The notes below the pieces were generated by a model. That model worked only from the letters and a program-made list of their open reading frames with translations. It was not told where the DNA came from and did not search any database. Made by a program: the position numbers and the translations under genes. Positions 9,839 to 22,900 of a DNA stretch of 64,000 nt are shown here, piece by piece; within the stretch, counting starts at the first letter, position 1, and each line of letters opens with the position of its first letter. Source of the DNA: Ectocarpus siliculosus (Eukaryota; Sar; Phaeophyceae; Ectocarpales; Ectocarpaceae); NCBI GenBank assembly GCA_000310025.1, contig FN649751.1, positions 809,726-873,725 on the forward strand, in the 5' to 3' direction.

Positions 9839-12623
9839 TCACAAGAACTTCACGATGTTCCGGAAAACACCTTCTTCCAAGCCCACCACAGTTGCCATCA
9901 CGCCGTTCAAGCCTCTAGCGCGTACATCACCCGATGCTGCTGCTGCAACGCCTCGCACTCGCACTCTTCTCCCCATTCTAGCGTTCGCTCCTCCACCATC
10001 CGTTCTCATCAGCACCTTGTCCGGGAAAGTACGGGACAAGGCTAGCCAGCCTCGACGACGCCATGTTCTGTCCTTCTGAGCGTCCGCCAACAGCACTTGA
10101 ACGGGAGCAGCTTCTGCAGCAGAATACCATTCCTGTTGAACACGATACCCCCAAAACTCTGCCGGCATGCAGCCCACGTGGTAACTCCCGTCCTCACCAT
10201 CCTCGTATTCGACATTGTCGAAGGAGGTTTCATCTGCGCCCCATCTCAACAACAGGTCAACAGCAACTTCGACGAAAGCGGCCCTTTTGAAGAAGTCACC
10301 CATCGCTGCAGAATACAATGGTGTGCGTCCTTTAATGTTTTTCGCAAGGACATCGGCACCACTCCTGAGAAGGGCCTTCATTTCTGCGCCCCTGTGCTTC
10401 AAAGAGGCGATATGCAGGGGGGTATTGCCCATGCTGTCCCGGGCCTCAATCGCAGCACCTCCATCAACGAGGGCGTCGACCGAGTTGTGCTCTTTGTTGT
10501 AGGTCAAGGTGGCCTCGTGGAGTGGAGTGCGGTCAGACACATTTCGAGCCTCCGTGTCCGCGCCGTGTTGGAGCAGTTTCTCCACGACTTCGGAGGAACG
10601 ACGAGCAGCCACGTGCAGTGCGGTGGACCCCGCGATGTCGCGAAATTGATGTCCACACCGTCGGCGAGAACTAGTTCTACGCAGGATACGTTACCCCCTT
10701 CCGCGGCCGCGTAAAGGCTACCACGGCCGTTGACCGTCAGCTTGGTGGGGTCGGCGTCATACTTCAGCAGGGCGAGGACGATTTTGAAGCACCCCCGAGC
10801 GAGAGCACGGTGAAGAGGAGTACAGCCCTCGTCATCCTCGAGGTGGGCTCCTGCATCGATGAGTGCTTCAACTACATCGACATTCTTGACAGCTGTGTGC
10901 AAGGCGGTAGCACGGTTGGAGCAGATTTCCTTGACGTTCGCTCCGTCTTGAATCAACACCTTCACCACAACTAGTCTCGAACAACAAGCAGCCAGGTACA
11001 ACGGAGAGTCAGCATCTTTGCAGAGGTTAGGATTTGCGCCGCCGACCAAGATGGCGGTCACAGCAGCGCAATGGCCTTTACGTACTGCAAGGTGGAGCGG
11101 CGATTCTTTTTCGGTGTTGTAATGGTTGCCACCACCCTCGTGCCTCATGAACGCCGTGACAGCTTCCGCGTACCCTTGAGACGACGCGACATGCACAGGT
11201 GTCCAACTCTTTTGGTCCCTCGCGTCGACATTAGCATCGGCGGCGGCAAGAACATCGATGATCCCGGCGTTGTTGTAGGAGGCAGCAGCGTGCATGGCCG
11301 TACGGCCAATCTTGTCCGTAGCGTTCAAGCTCGCCCGGTGCTGGACTAAAGCTGTCACAGTCTCAGCATGGCCCCCGACCGTGGCGAGGTCCAACGCGGT
11401 CTTTCCATCCTCGCCTCCTCGAAGGTTCGGCTGTGCACCCTCGGCCAGGAGCGCATGAACGATGGCAGTGCTGCCGCTCTCAGCCGCCAGGTGGAGAGCA
11501 GAGTACTGGTTACCATTCATCTTGTTCGGGTCAGCTTCGTGCGCCAAGAGCATGGCCACTGCGTTGAATGACTCCAGCTTGGTCGCCAGGTGCAACGGTG
11601 TTTCACATGTTGCACCTCCCTGAGCGTCAACCTCAGCACCGGCTTCTACAAGGGCATCGATTACAACCGTGTCTTTGTTCGAGATAGCCAGATGCAGAGC
11701 AGTAAGGTCCGCCTTCTCATCCTTACCAGCACGAAGGTTTGGATGAGCACTCGCAGCTAGGAGTGAATATACCATGGCAACGGCGCTACTCTTGGCAGCC
11801 AGGTGGAGAGCGGAGAGTAGATCACCGTTCACTCTGTTTGCATTTGCCCCGTGCCTCAACGCGGCAGCCACGGTATCGACTGAGGCAGACGGCAGACACT
11901 ACCGCCAAATGTAACGGCGTGTCAACCCCGCAATCCTCCGCCCCGACGTCGGCCCCAGCCTCCACAAGTACATCGATCGCAGAAGCGTGGGCCCGATCGG
12001 CAGCGGCGTGTAACGGCATCATACCGGTAGCTCCAGCATCACTTAGGTCAACCCCGTGTTGGATCAACACGCGCATGACGTCCACATTACCGAAGTACGC
12101 TGCACGATCCATCGCCGATCGATCATCGTCGCCGAAGCGGAGGCTGAGATCCGCGTGGGCAGAAACCAGAGCTCGACAGCAGCAAGAGAACCTTGCTCAG
12201 CGGCTACATGAAGAGGCGCACGGTCCTCACTATCAAGCGCGTTGACTTCAACATCCTGGAGAAGAAGTAGCGTAAGGATGCTGTCATGACCTAGGCTGGC
12301 GGCGATATGGAGAGGAGTATCGCCGCTCTCGTCCGGCTCTCCTGGCGATGCCCCCAGCCTCAGCAGCTCCGCAACGACCGCCTCCTGACCTCGCCTCACC
12401 GCTGAGTGCACAGCAACGCCTCCTGCTCCCGCTTGGGCGAGCTGGACAACGAGATCCATCTTGCCCGCAGCCACAGCATGCTCCAACGGAGTCTGAAGCC
12501 ACTCTGTCACTGCTCTATGGAGGCCCCGGCACAGATGAGGTCAAATATGGCCGCCTCTGCACCGGTCAAGATGGCCCGAAGACTCTCTGTTGAAGAAGAA
12601 GAAGAAGAGGTACTCTCAGCCAT
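9839..12623 (-). pseudogene. ankyrin-repeat gene copy broken by four frameshifts
   Basis: Paralogue of the ankyrin gene at 1-1866, same strand and same start context (ATG at 12623, TGA two codons upstream). Comparison with that intact copy shows a 1-base loss near 12509 (which puts a TGA in frame at once), a 1-base loss near 12173, and a 7-base tandem duplication (GTCTGCC twice) near 11890. A further 1-base change near 10642 is judged from the ankyrin pattern. Between the breaks, long stretches stay open, including the 455-codon frame 10504-11871. The rest encodes more than 20 ankyrin repeats, then a tail of about 100 residues with a DRTWRRRGWLAL motif, ending near GVFRNIVKFL at 9839. I recall similar tails on many brown-algal ankyrin proteins. 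It is probably a recent pseudogene; assembly errors are the alternative. Confidence 0.8.
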
Positions 12624-13994
12624 TGGTCATCAAGAGGGGAAACACTTGCTGGCATAGCGAATCAGATGAGCACAAGTCTTCTCGGGAGGAAGGACGGTCA
12701 TCTCTACACGCTGTGCGCCAGCAACCCAGCAACCCCACTGCCAAGCGACTCGATATGATGCGGGGGGAGTTCTAGTGGACATCGTTGGCATGTCTCTCAT
12801 TTGAAAATTCTAGGGGATAGCACGGACCATCCCCGAAGAACCGAAGAAGATCGTTGTCAAAAAGGTTGTCATTTGTCTTTTCTATAATATCATGCATGGT
12901 GGTGCATGGTCATCATAAATCGAACAAGTCGAAGAAGATGATGGGCATTGTCGTAGGTTAGTATGTGGATGTGCTACAGTAGTTGGGGTCCAACAGTATC
13001 CTGAGAGGTGCGCGAATGTGCCCAATCTCTCGGTCAGCGGTTTTACGTTGTTAATAGTACAATATCGAATGGGGTGTCTTTCTGTGTGTGCTAATATTAT
13101 TCCTTAATATTGCAGGGGGGGGTTGGGATTCAAAGAACGCGATCCAGTGAGCTGCGAGCACCTCTTCTAGTGTTGGGCACCTGCCGCGATTGATACGTAT
13201 TTCCTGTCTGTGAGGAAAACTAATAACAGAGAGGCAGGTGTTGGGTTTTACTAACTGCTGTGGGAGGGGATCGAAGCTCTTTAGTTTCGCAAGTTCACAG
13301 CAGACTGAAGCACAGTACCATCTGTACAGACCCTCCCATTTTCTGAACCACAAGCTGACAACCGCGAGGCAAAAAGAGCGCGCTGCAGCAACCGCTTCTG
13401 TAGAGCCCTTGCACTCTCCGTTCAAAATACAAGCGATGAAGCGAGTTTGAAAAACATGCCACGTCCAGACATATTTTGTATGCAAAGCTGGCGAAATTCG
13501 CCAACTCCACACCTGCGCTGCAGCACTTGGCTGACCCACAGGTAGGCGTCTTTCCAGCTAGCTCATAAAGCTCTGAGTTCTCTGCGTTCGATTGAGCCTC
13601 ACACTTCCCGGACTCCTGACAGCCCACCTCTTCGGCTACCTTGTCCACTACCTGAATAGAGCGGAAGACAACGTGGCTGATAACTTCTCCATCTCTCGCT
13701 GAAAGCTACAAACAATCCTGCTGAACGCCTCCCTTGTCCTAAGCCCTCGCTCCTGGGATACTAAACAGAACCAGAACCAAAACCGTTGCACGAGGCTCAC
13801 AACGAAGAGCAGAAAAAGAACGACACGGGGGCATGGCAGACTGTTTTCTGATACTCAGCTCCACCATGCGACCAACAACGACAACACAAAACACGTTGCC
13901 TAGACGAGACCCATATTCTAGTTACGCCAAAACAGATATCACGCCAAAACCCAGCAAAAACAAATACCAGCACACACACCGTACCCCCCGCCCC
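12624..13994. other. intergenic between EMC1 3' end and ankyrin pseudogene
   Basis: No recognisable coding exon. A degenerate copy of the short repeat also found near 2598 and 57045 lies at about 13060-13115. A minus-strand open frame at 13051-13539 (162 codons) lacks recognisable motifs and I do not call it a gene. The EMC1 3' untranslated region should occupy the right-hand part. Confidence 0.5.
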
Positions 13995-16900
13995 CTATGC
14001 CCACTGTTCCGATAGCCGCTTGTGCGCTGCCAGCCTATTCGCTACTCCTACGGCGGTGGCCATAGCTCCGAGCACCAGCGCGAGCAGGGCGTAGTTGAAG
14101 TTGGGGTCAAGCATGTCGTACGTCTTCGATGGCGCCACGCGAGCCCCGAAAATGTCGAGGCCCAGCGCCAAGACAAGAGAGGTAGATTCCAGCCCGGTCG
14201 GCTCGGTGAGGACTCGGTCTACGCGCTCGATAACCTTTTAAGCAGAGACGGGAGTGGCGGGCATGCGGGTGGAGATGAGGGCAAAGGTTGGGGGGGTGGG
14301 GGGGGGGGGGGGAGGGCGGGAACGGGGGAGGGCAAACGTCAAGTAGGGAAGCATTGGTCCGAAAAGGCGAGGGCTACCGTCCGATGACAAGGCCACGGCC
14401 GCCGTACAAGAGACACCCATAACCGACTCGCTAGGACACGCGCAGTAGCACGGCCTTCAGAGTCGAAGCGAATACATGAGCCCTTCCCTCACCTTGTGGT
14501 AGGAAAGGACCTGGGTTGGGACCACCGGGAGGTATGGCTGGTACTGGATAAGTTTCTCCTCCTTTTCTGTCTTGGTCGGCTCTTCTTGGGGCCTCCTCGG
14601 ATCCAAAAATCTCCGGTCCAGTGACACCACCTTGTCACGAACGAAACAGCAAAATCGAAACAAAACTAAAATGGTCCTGTTGGCAGCGATGCACGAGGCA
14701 CGAGAGTCCTGCGACGGTTGTTAGTGGCTGCTGCACGAGAGGCGGAACACGCAGTCTCTGACAGGATACGCAAAAAAAACGAAGGGGGACAAAATATCGC
14801 TAGACCAAGAAGCAAAGCCGTCGTCAGTCAAGAACCTCCCCGTAGTTGACCGTGTGCTTTTGAAAAATTCAGAATCTCGCGAGGGCCATACCTCCCTTAC
14901 ACAGAGGGAGCAAGCCAGGCAGGATAATCCAAATCAAACACGTGTCCTCAAAGTCATTCGCCTCAACCCGCATCCGCTGCACACGAATAAGAGGCATGCA
15001 TGCTCTTCCATCGAGCTTTTCGCAGGCAGCGAGCGCACCTGACCGATTGCCGTCCCCACGAGAATGTTCTTCGAGGTAATGCCGTACTGGGTAAGGGTGA
15101 TACCCAACGCGGTCACCGGCAGCGGGAAGATGAACGTCTTCTGGAGCACGATCGGCACTCTGGACTCGAACGACGAGAATTCCTCCTTCCACTCCGGCTG
15201 CGGCCAGGAAGCCGTTGGGAATAGAACGAGGGTTAGGATCGTGACGAGTTGGTGTGTAAGTGGGATAGGGATCAAGACGTTTGGCGTCGTGGTCTACAGG
15301 AGCACCAACGCAAGGATCTCGTAAGACACCAAAGGAGAAGTCCTTTTGCAGACAGGCCAAGCATGACACACGATTGACACAGGGAGTCGATGCTCTCGCC
15401 TTGACGATGCGGCATGCGGTTTTAACTCACACCGGCGACACGTCACACAAAACAAGGTCGCCGTAAGTCCCAGCCACAAGCGGCACGAAAACTTCGAGCA
15501 CGAAATGGAAGGGTGGGCATACCCACCAACCATGCCCCATCGTTCCTGACTGCAGCAAATCCTTCCGTTCCTCTCACTCTTGACAAAACCAACGCACGCG
15601 CCACGGACAGCATCCTCAAGCTCACCCTGTTGAACGGGCTGAGGCCGTACTTGTCGATCATCCCTTCGTATAGACTCAGGGTCGACATCTCGGTGCGGTG
15701 AGACACCGCGCTCCAGTATGAGTACACCACCCAAGACTCGGACACCTGCATGTGCACTGGCTCGGCCGCACCCTGGGCGTACGCAAGCGGAACGTGTCGT
15801 AATTTAGGGTCAATGTAAACATGGGGACGGGAAGGGATACAGGCAACCGACGATCACCAAGGACGGCAGGCGTCGGTTATCAGGCAAACACTGGAATGAA
15901 AAACACAAGGTAAGACACTACATCGTTTCGGTGCGATACAAAAACAAAAATTTTCTTCGCCAAATCAATCGCGCACATAGCCTAGGTATTTCATTATTGG
16001 TGTGGCAAAACGGTTTACATATTAAGACACCACGGCTCATGACCAAAAACTATACGAGCAAAAACTAGGCTATAGATACCATTGGCCACCAGAACAAAAA
16101 CAAACAAAATCTAGACAGACCCGGAGGAGTTCTCGACGATTGATTCGAGTTTGACCGACATGTTTCTTCCAACGCGTCAGCACGTCGTTCCCCCTCGGTA
16201 ACGCGGTCACCTTGTGGGAGATGCGGTGGAGCACTCGGCCAGAGACGTAGTCCACTAGGGTCACCTGCAAGAGACGAAGCCGCCATTCGCTTTTTTACAA
16301 AGATAACGTACCGAGAAGAGACGGCAACATGGATGGAGGTGTACGGCTGCCGCCACCAAGCACGGCCGCTCAGCACACTGGATTGTGATTGTGAAGCAAA
16401 GAACAGCATGAACCTTTATAAAAGGGACACACCCTTCTTCAGCCCACACCCGCAGTCATCTTGTGCTCGCCCCGGTGGGCATTTGCAGGTTGACGACCCC
16501 TGTCCCCCAGGGGTAACAACCCGCATTATTTACTACGCATATTTCCATAGGTTAGGGTTGCACACCCCAGAAGCTGTCAGCCCTTACGACATCTTGTTTG
16601 ACGCCAACAAACACCCACAACCGCACACAAACACATGCAAGCACTGCGGCGGCGGCAACTTCGTGAACCTGCCCTACAATAACACAAAAGATAATGAAAT
16701 TGATCGAACACCCTATTTTTTATCTTGTCATCATGATCTTTGCCGCGCATGCTTCACAACCTCAGACCTACCGTGAGCTCCTGGCCTTTGCCGTTCAACT
16801 GCCCCGCATCGCCCCCGGCCCACTCTTCCGACTCCGCCTCCTCTGGGCAGAGCGTGGCGAAGGCGAACAGCCTGGGGTTGATGTACTTGATCAGCAGAGA

Positions 16901-19900
16901 GTCATCCCCTAGGGTGTGCGCCGGCGTCTGCACCCCATCCCTTCCGTCGGGGTATGCCGTAGCGACAACCTTAGACCTGAAAAAAATGGTGTTTCAACGG
17001 AGTCGGGGGGCATACTCATGTTCAGAGCATGCCTTAGCGGCTAGACCATCGACCAAACGTCCTCGAGAGGACGGAGCTTCGTTCCAACAGGACCGATCAC
17101 CGATGGCCACTGATCATTTCCTACTTTTCGCGATGGGTGGCTCAAAGAAAAGCGTTTTCCCTAGTCTATGAGGCGATGGCGAGGGACGCGAATAAGGGGG
17201 ACGATCAACATCATGCGCACCCCTTGCAGAATCATCACAGCTGTAGGTGTCTTTCTTAAGATTCTCGAGCAACCGTGGATTGTTGCGAAGCTGATCGCGC
17301 GAAGAACGTCAGTTGGGTTTTCGGCCACCAAGAAAACCCTGATTGCACTGTAATATAGGAGTGTCCGTGCCTGGGTAATTTGTTGAACCGCGTGGTTTCT
17401 AGCTCTACTCGTCTTGCCACAAACCTTGCGCACATGCTCGGAAAAAATTCTTTGAGCAAAGTGCAAGACGGAAAGGCGAGCCATTCGCGAAACACTACCA
17501 GCGCCATATTTCAGCCTTGTCGGGCAAACCATTCTCACCCCCCCCCCCCGCCCACCCTCTGTTCCAAAAAGACATGTGCGACCCTTTACCGTGTAGGGTT
17601 GAAGGGTACGGATGCCACCGTCGCCGAACCAAGCGGGCCTTCATCCTTGTCGCTATCACCCCCAGTAGCGCTTGGCACCACACTGAAGCTCTCCAGACCG
17701 GTCTCCGAAAGGCTGTGGTAGAAGAGTTGTGGCAGGAGGCCTCGGAGAGCACTCGAGGCCTCCGCTGAACGGGGCACCGCGTGAACCTGCCTGTGGCTGG
17801 AGTTGCAAGGAGGGGAGACGGGGGAGGTCGGAGGGATTAGTGTTCGGCGTGTGTTTTTGCAGTCCCAAGGACGAAAAATATTGTCCTGAACCAACTTGCT
17901 CCGGAACACACGCCACACATGTTGACCACCATAGATCAAGTAGGTCGGACAAGGCGGACCTCGAGAACACCCCCTCCAATCACGGATATGGAATGGTTGT
18001 ACACCTAGTAAGGTGGGCAAAGCGAGTCCAGAGGAGAGCCAAACACCGTGAAAACAAAAGTGAAAACAAAGAACAATCGGAAACATTAATTGTAGACCAC
18101 TCCGCAAAGTACTACCCCCCTAGCGTTCCCCTACCCAACCTACCTGTCGACCAGCATGATGATGTTCCGCTCCTGGCCGTCCTTCACGCCCAGGGGCACC
18201 GCAGAATCCACCTTCAGGTCCAGCTCCTCGCGGTAGGTCTCCAGGCCGGTGAGCGCGTCGAGTCCCGAAACTACGGTCTTGGCCTCCCCCACGGCGATCA
18301 CGGCCACCTCGGGACTGTAGCCCAGGGCACCCTTGCTTCGTGTGGCGTGAAGGAGAACCTTGGCGCCCGAGGGCATCCAGGAGGGGCGGAATAGGGACCT
18401 GGGGACGCCGTTACGCGATTCCGCGGGGGTTACGACAGTTACATAATGCGCCGCTGATCACATGCTGCAATAATGGGACGGTTGCATGTGGATGGGGATG
18501 ATGCTGCGTCGCTGATCGCATGGTGTAACAATGGGACGGTTGGCATGTGGATGGTGATGACGCGACGCTGATCGCATGGTGTAACCAAATGAGATGGTCT
18601 TGCAAGGTGCTTTCATGAATATAGTATAGTCAGCCCGCTTTCACGATTTTCATCGCCGGTCGTGAATATGATCCAACGCAAGACAAACGCGGCATGACCA
18701 AGGATGCATTCACCACGCGAGTCACGTCTACGACGTTCATGACAAGGTAGGCAATACCGGGGGGTTTTTGCCTTTGTTTTTTTTTTGCGGTAACCATGAA
18801 TGGTGGTCGAGTAGATTATGTTGTGCGGGGTCAAGAACCCTCACTCCGCGCAAGGTGGATGATCGCACCACGTTGTGCTAAATCGGTCAAGCACTCTCGA
18901 GGCAGTTACACAGTGCTTACAACTGTCTCTGAAAGTGAAAGCACCAGAAAAAAAACTACTATGCCATACGCAGCTGTCATTTGTACGCAAGGAAGTAAGC
19001 ACAAGATGCCGAACACCCTTAGCAGGATGCAGCGCACCCTTCATGCGACTGGCCGAATACCTCACGGCGCTTCGCGCTTGGTGATGTGAGAGCCTGGCCC
19101 GGTGAGAGCCCGGCGTGCTCCGTCCCGGCTTTGTAGGGATGCAAGGTCAACGGTCTAACGACTACGGCATGCACGACTATGAGTACCGCCCCCCCGCCCC
19201 CCCCCCTATCCCCCGGCAGAAAGATCGAACCAAAAGGCCAGAAAACCCTGCGTACCACGTAACCGAGCCGTCGGCCATGTCGAGGGCGTAGATCTTGCCG
19301 GCGGCAGTGGTGCAGACGGCCAGCTTCTTCAGCCCGAAGGCGGAGTGCGAGGCGTCGGCGGAGTCCAGCAGTTCAGACCCCGGTAGCCGGAGGCCCGTTG
19401 CGGCGTAGAGAGACCTGCCCACCAAGCTCTATACACGGCCAGAAGGTGGGGGAACAACCGTACGGAGTAGGGGGGAAGAGGCGAATCAAGGAAGAAAAGA
19501 GGGCCGAGAGAGAGATTAAAAGTTATGTATGCCGCGAAGTCTCAACTGATCATGATTCCTCAGCAACGCCAAAGCCAAAGGGTAGAAGTACAAACTATCA
19601 CCGAAGAGGTAATAATTTCTAACCACGAAACCGAGTTATTTTATTTCCACGCGGATGCAAAACACAATCAAGCAACGAGAAAGAGGCGAAAAACGTACAT
19701 ACGAAACGAAGCAAGTGCTAAACAGCATGCACCACATTCAATGAATTCCACACATACATCCTGACGAGCTGTCATTGCAAACACGTCTGCCGCACGCTTC
19801 AGGCAGTGTTGACCTCTGTGTTGACCTCTGACCGTTGACCTCTGGCCGTTGCCGGCAAGAGAGGGGCAAATGAATATGCAGCAGTTTGGCTTAGAAGCAA

Positions 19901-22900
19901 CCAGGCAGCACCAACAGCAACAGCAGCAACAGCAGCAACAGCAGCTGCAGCAACGTCGACGGAGAAGAAGAACGAGAAATCCAAACAAGCAATCACCGTC
20001 AGCTCTAGGCGATCAAGGCGCAGCCTCTCCCTCCAGCCCGGCACGTCGTGGTCAACCTCCTCCCCGACAGACGCGGCGAGAATAGCCAGCTCATCCTTCG
20101 ACGAGTCCACGAAGACCACCTGATGCCACATCATGGTGAAGGAGAAATGGTCGGTTCATCATCAACAGTTGTTGATCGTCTCTCTGGAACACGACTGCCA
20201 ATCTCTTACCACGTTGTGGAGCCTTCTCAGGTCGAGCCGCTTCGTGGCATCTACGGGTACTCCCCATTTCCTCGCACAAACTTGCGAAACCTCTGAAACG
20301 CAGCCGACATATATTGAATAACGGCGGCATGGTAGTACAAAAGGGTCTATTGTGAGCAAGCTGAAGGGGATTTGGTGTGCACCTAATGCGGTAAAAATCC
20401 ACCTTTACCAGCGTTTGAACCAATCCACCCGTCGAAACATGCAGAGCACAACACACACCCGAATCTTGAGAGCAAAAAAAAAAAATGGTTCCTCGCCTGG
20501 TCTGCCGCGGCCAGCGCTTCCTCCCGTACCCACTCCACCCCACCCCTGCCCACCATCTGAGCGGAATCATCCTCGCTCACGACCAACACCCGGAACCCCT
20601 GCTCCCCGGCCTCCAAGAACGCCCCCTCGATCCGTCCCGACGCGGCTCCTCCGAGCCCGGGCGACGAGGTCTCGAAAGAGTCTACCAACGCCGCCGTGAA
20701 GTCGCCAAAGGCGGTAACTTCTGCCACGCTCACGATCACCTTGTCGACCGGGCCTGGGAGATGGCACGAAGATGCGGTTTGTGGTTGTGTTGTCACTCGG
20801 TTCTGCGTAGCGTATGCCGTTGGGCGATGGTGAATGCAATGCTGGCCAGCAGCTAGCCGGAACACCCCCACGCGATTGGTTCTCGCTGTAGGCTCATCGA
20901 TGATTGGGTGGTAGCCGTCGATGAAGTCTAAGTACTGACCTATCTTCCCGACCTGGATGGCACCCGACGACGTTTCCATCACATCGAGCTACCGTTGAGT
21001 ACTCTTGGCCTAAACAACGAACGTATATCACCTTCGACCTTCTCCAACCCCCGCGCCTCTCCTCCAACGACTCAGCCGAAAAAAGAATATATATATTATA
21101 TAGTTTCACTAACCTCCTTGCAGCATGGACGCCGACGCCACGAAAGTCTTCCCCGACGCAGACACGCCTCCAGCAAGCGCACACCCGCCCCCCCCCGCGG
21201 CGCACGACCTCGCCTCCCTCGCGCCATCAAGGCCCGAAACGGCACAGGTCTTGTCGCCCTTGCCGCTCGACAACGACACCGCCACGGAGCCCCCGTCCCC
21301 TCGCCGGAGCTCGAGGACCCCCCCGTCGGTCCCCGCGAGCTCGGCCACTCCCGAAACGGCACCGGTTGCGCCGCGCAGGTCCGTCGGCAGGGGCGTCCGC
21401 GAGGCAAGGGGGGGGTCGGAAGCTGCGGGGAAGACGGCGAGAGAGGACCCGTCGCGGGAGACGCCTACAACGGCGAGTCCCTTCTTGTCGCCGCTGTTGC
21501 TGCTGCTGCTGCCGCCGCCGCCAGCGCCACAGCCCCCGTGGGTGTGGGCCAGCGAGACCCCTGCGGATGGATCAACGCCCATGCCACTCACCTAAGTAGG
21601 GGTGGGGTAATGTTCAGAAGAATGTGTACTGACGGGCGGCGCGAACTGTCCAAACCTATTGGACTATTTCGTGGCCACCCTTGAGTGCAGTTGAAAACGG
21701 GATCGGCATCAGTGTAGTATGCACGAGGATGGCGGTATCAGCGGGGATCGGTCATCGCTCGGATGCAAATTACATCCCCAAACGGCAGCGATTATTGTCG
21801 GTGGTTGGCCCAGCCCCGTAAAGGCAGCAAACATCTCGACCACGGCCAGTTTTCGAAGCAACGAATCAGAACAAGCCGCAGGTGACGATCCCCCTGGCAC
21901 CTGTAACCTCCATACGTCGATCACATCGCACGGAATGCACTCGACGCATGCTACTCCACCCTGCATGGGCACACAAAAAAAGGACCCACCTACCTCGCGT
22001 AGTACCAGAAACGGAACAAAAGAAAAAAACAGGAGAACCGGATGGAAAGCCCAACACGCTCTCACCGTGGCAGCCTTGTAGGTAACCAGGCGCTCGGAGG
22101 GGTTGATCTCCGCCACCACGAAGGCATCAGCCTCCGACGATCCTTTCTTCTTGCTCCAGCCGCCTGCCAGCAGCCCGCCGCCGCCGCCCGCCGCCAAGCG
22201 AAGCGACGTGAACGCCACCTGGATAGACGCGAAAAAAAACAAATCATCAATTCCTCAGAGAGCCCAACGCATGACGTAAAGGGTTACTAGAGCAAGGTGC
22301 CAGCAAAGGTTTGATTCCGTGCGGGGACTCGCGGCCATCGGGAATGGCATGCTTGTTCCCACCATGGGGGTTTCGATGCCGCTATTCCACCGCGTTTCTC
22401 CGAGCAACCCCTCAAGGAAGAACGCGGTTTACGTTCGAAAACACTTTTTGACAAAATCCAACATGGTATTTTCCGCGGAGGGGGGGCGAACAGCCCCATG
22501 GACAATGAACCCCCCCCAAAATCACCGACTTGACCAACCTATCATACCCCAGCCCCAGGGACAACAACCACTTCCCCCGCCCAATACAATGGAGGTCCCT
22601 CGAAAGTGCCGCTCTGCCCGACACAGCAATGCCGGCGAAATCGCAGAACATCGACGGAAATATTCTAGTCGTCTCATTCTCTGAAAAGCGCCGGGTGACC
22701 GGCATACTAGTTAGTGCCGGTGAGTCTGGCGGGGGCACTGCAACTGCTGCGGGGACCACTGCCATACCTGAACATCAAGGCCAACCACGGCCGCCAGGTC
22801 CGGCTCCCGCGCCGGCTGGCACCACCACTGTCCGAGCACCGCCCCGGAGCTGGCCGACAGGACGTGAATACCCCCGGCGCTCAGCACCACCACGTAGCCC

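Noticed and set aside
10097-10714. 205-codon plus-strand open frame
   Set aside because: Antisense to the ankyrin pseudogene; ankyrin motifs are on the minus strand.
20383-20982. 199-codon minus-strand open frame read as one exon
   Set aside because: It spans EMC1 exons 5 and 6 plus the intron between them; only the exon parts have EMC1-like sequence.
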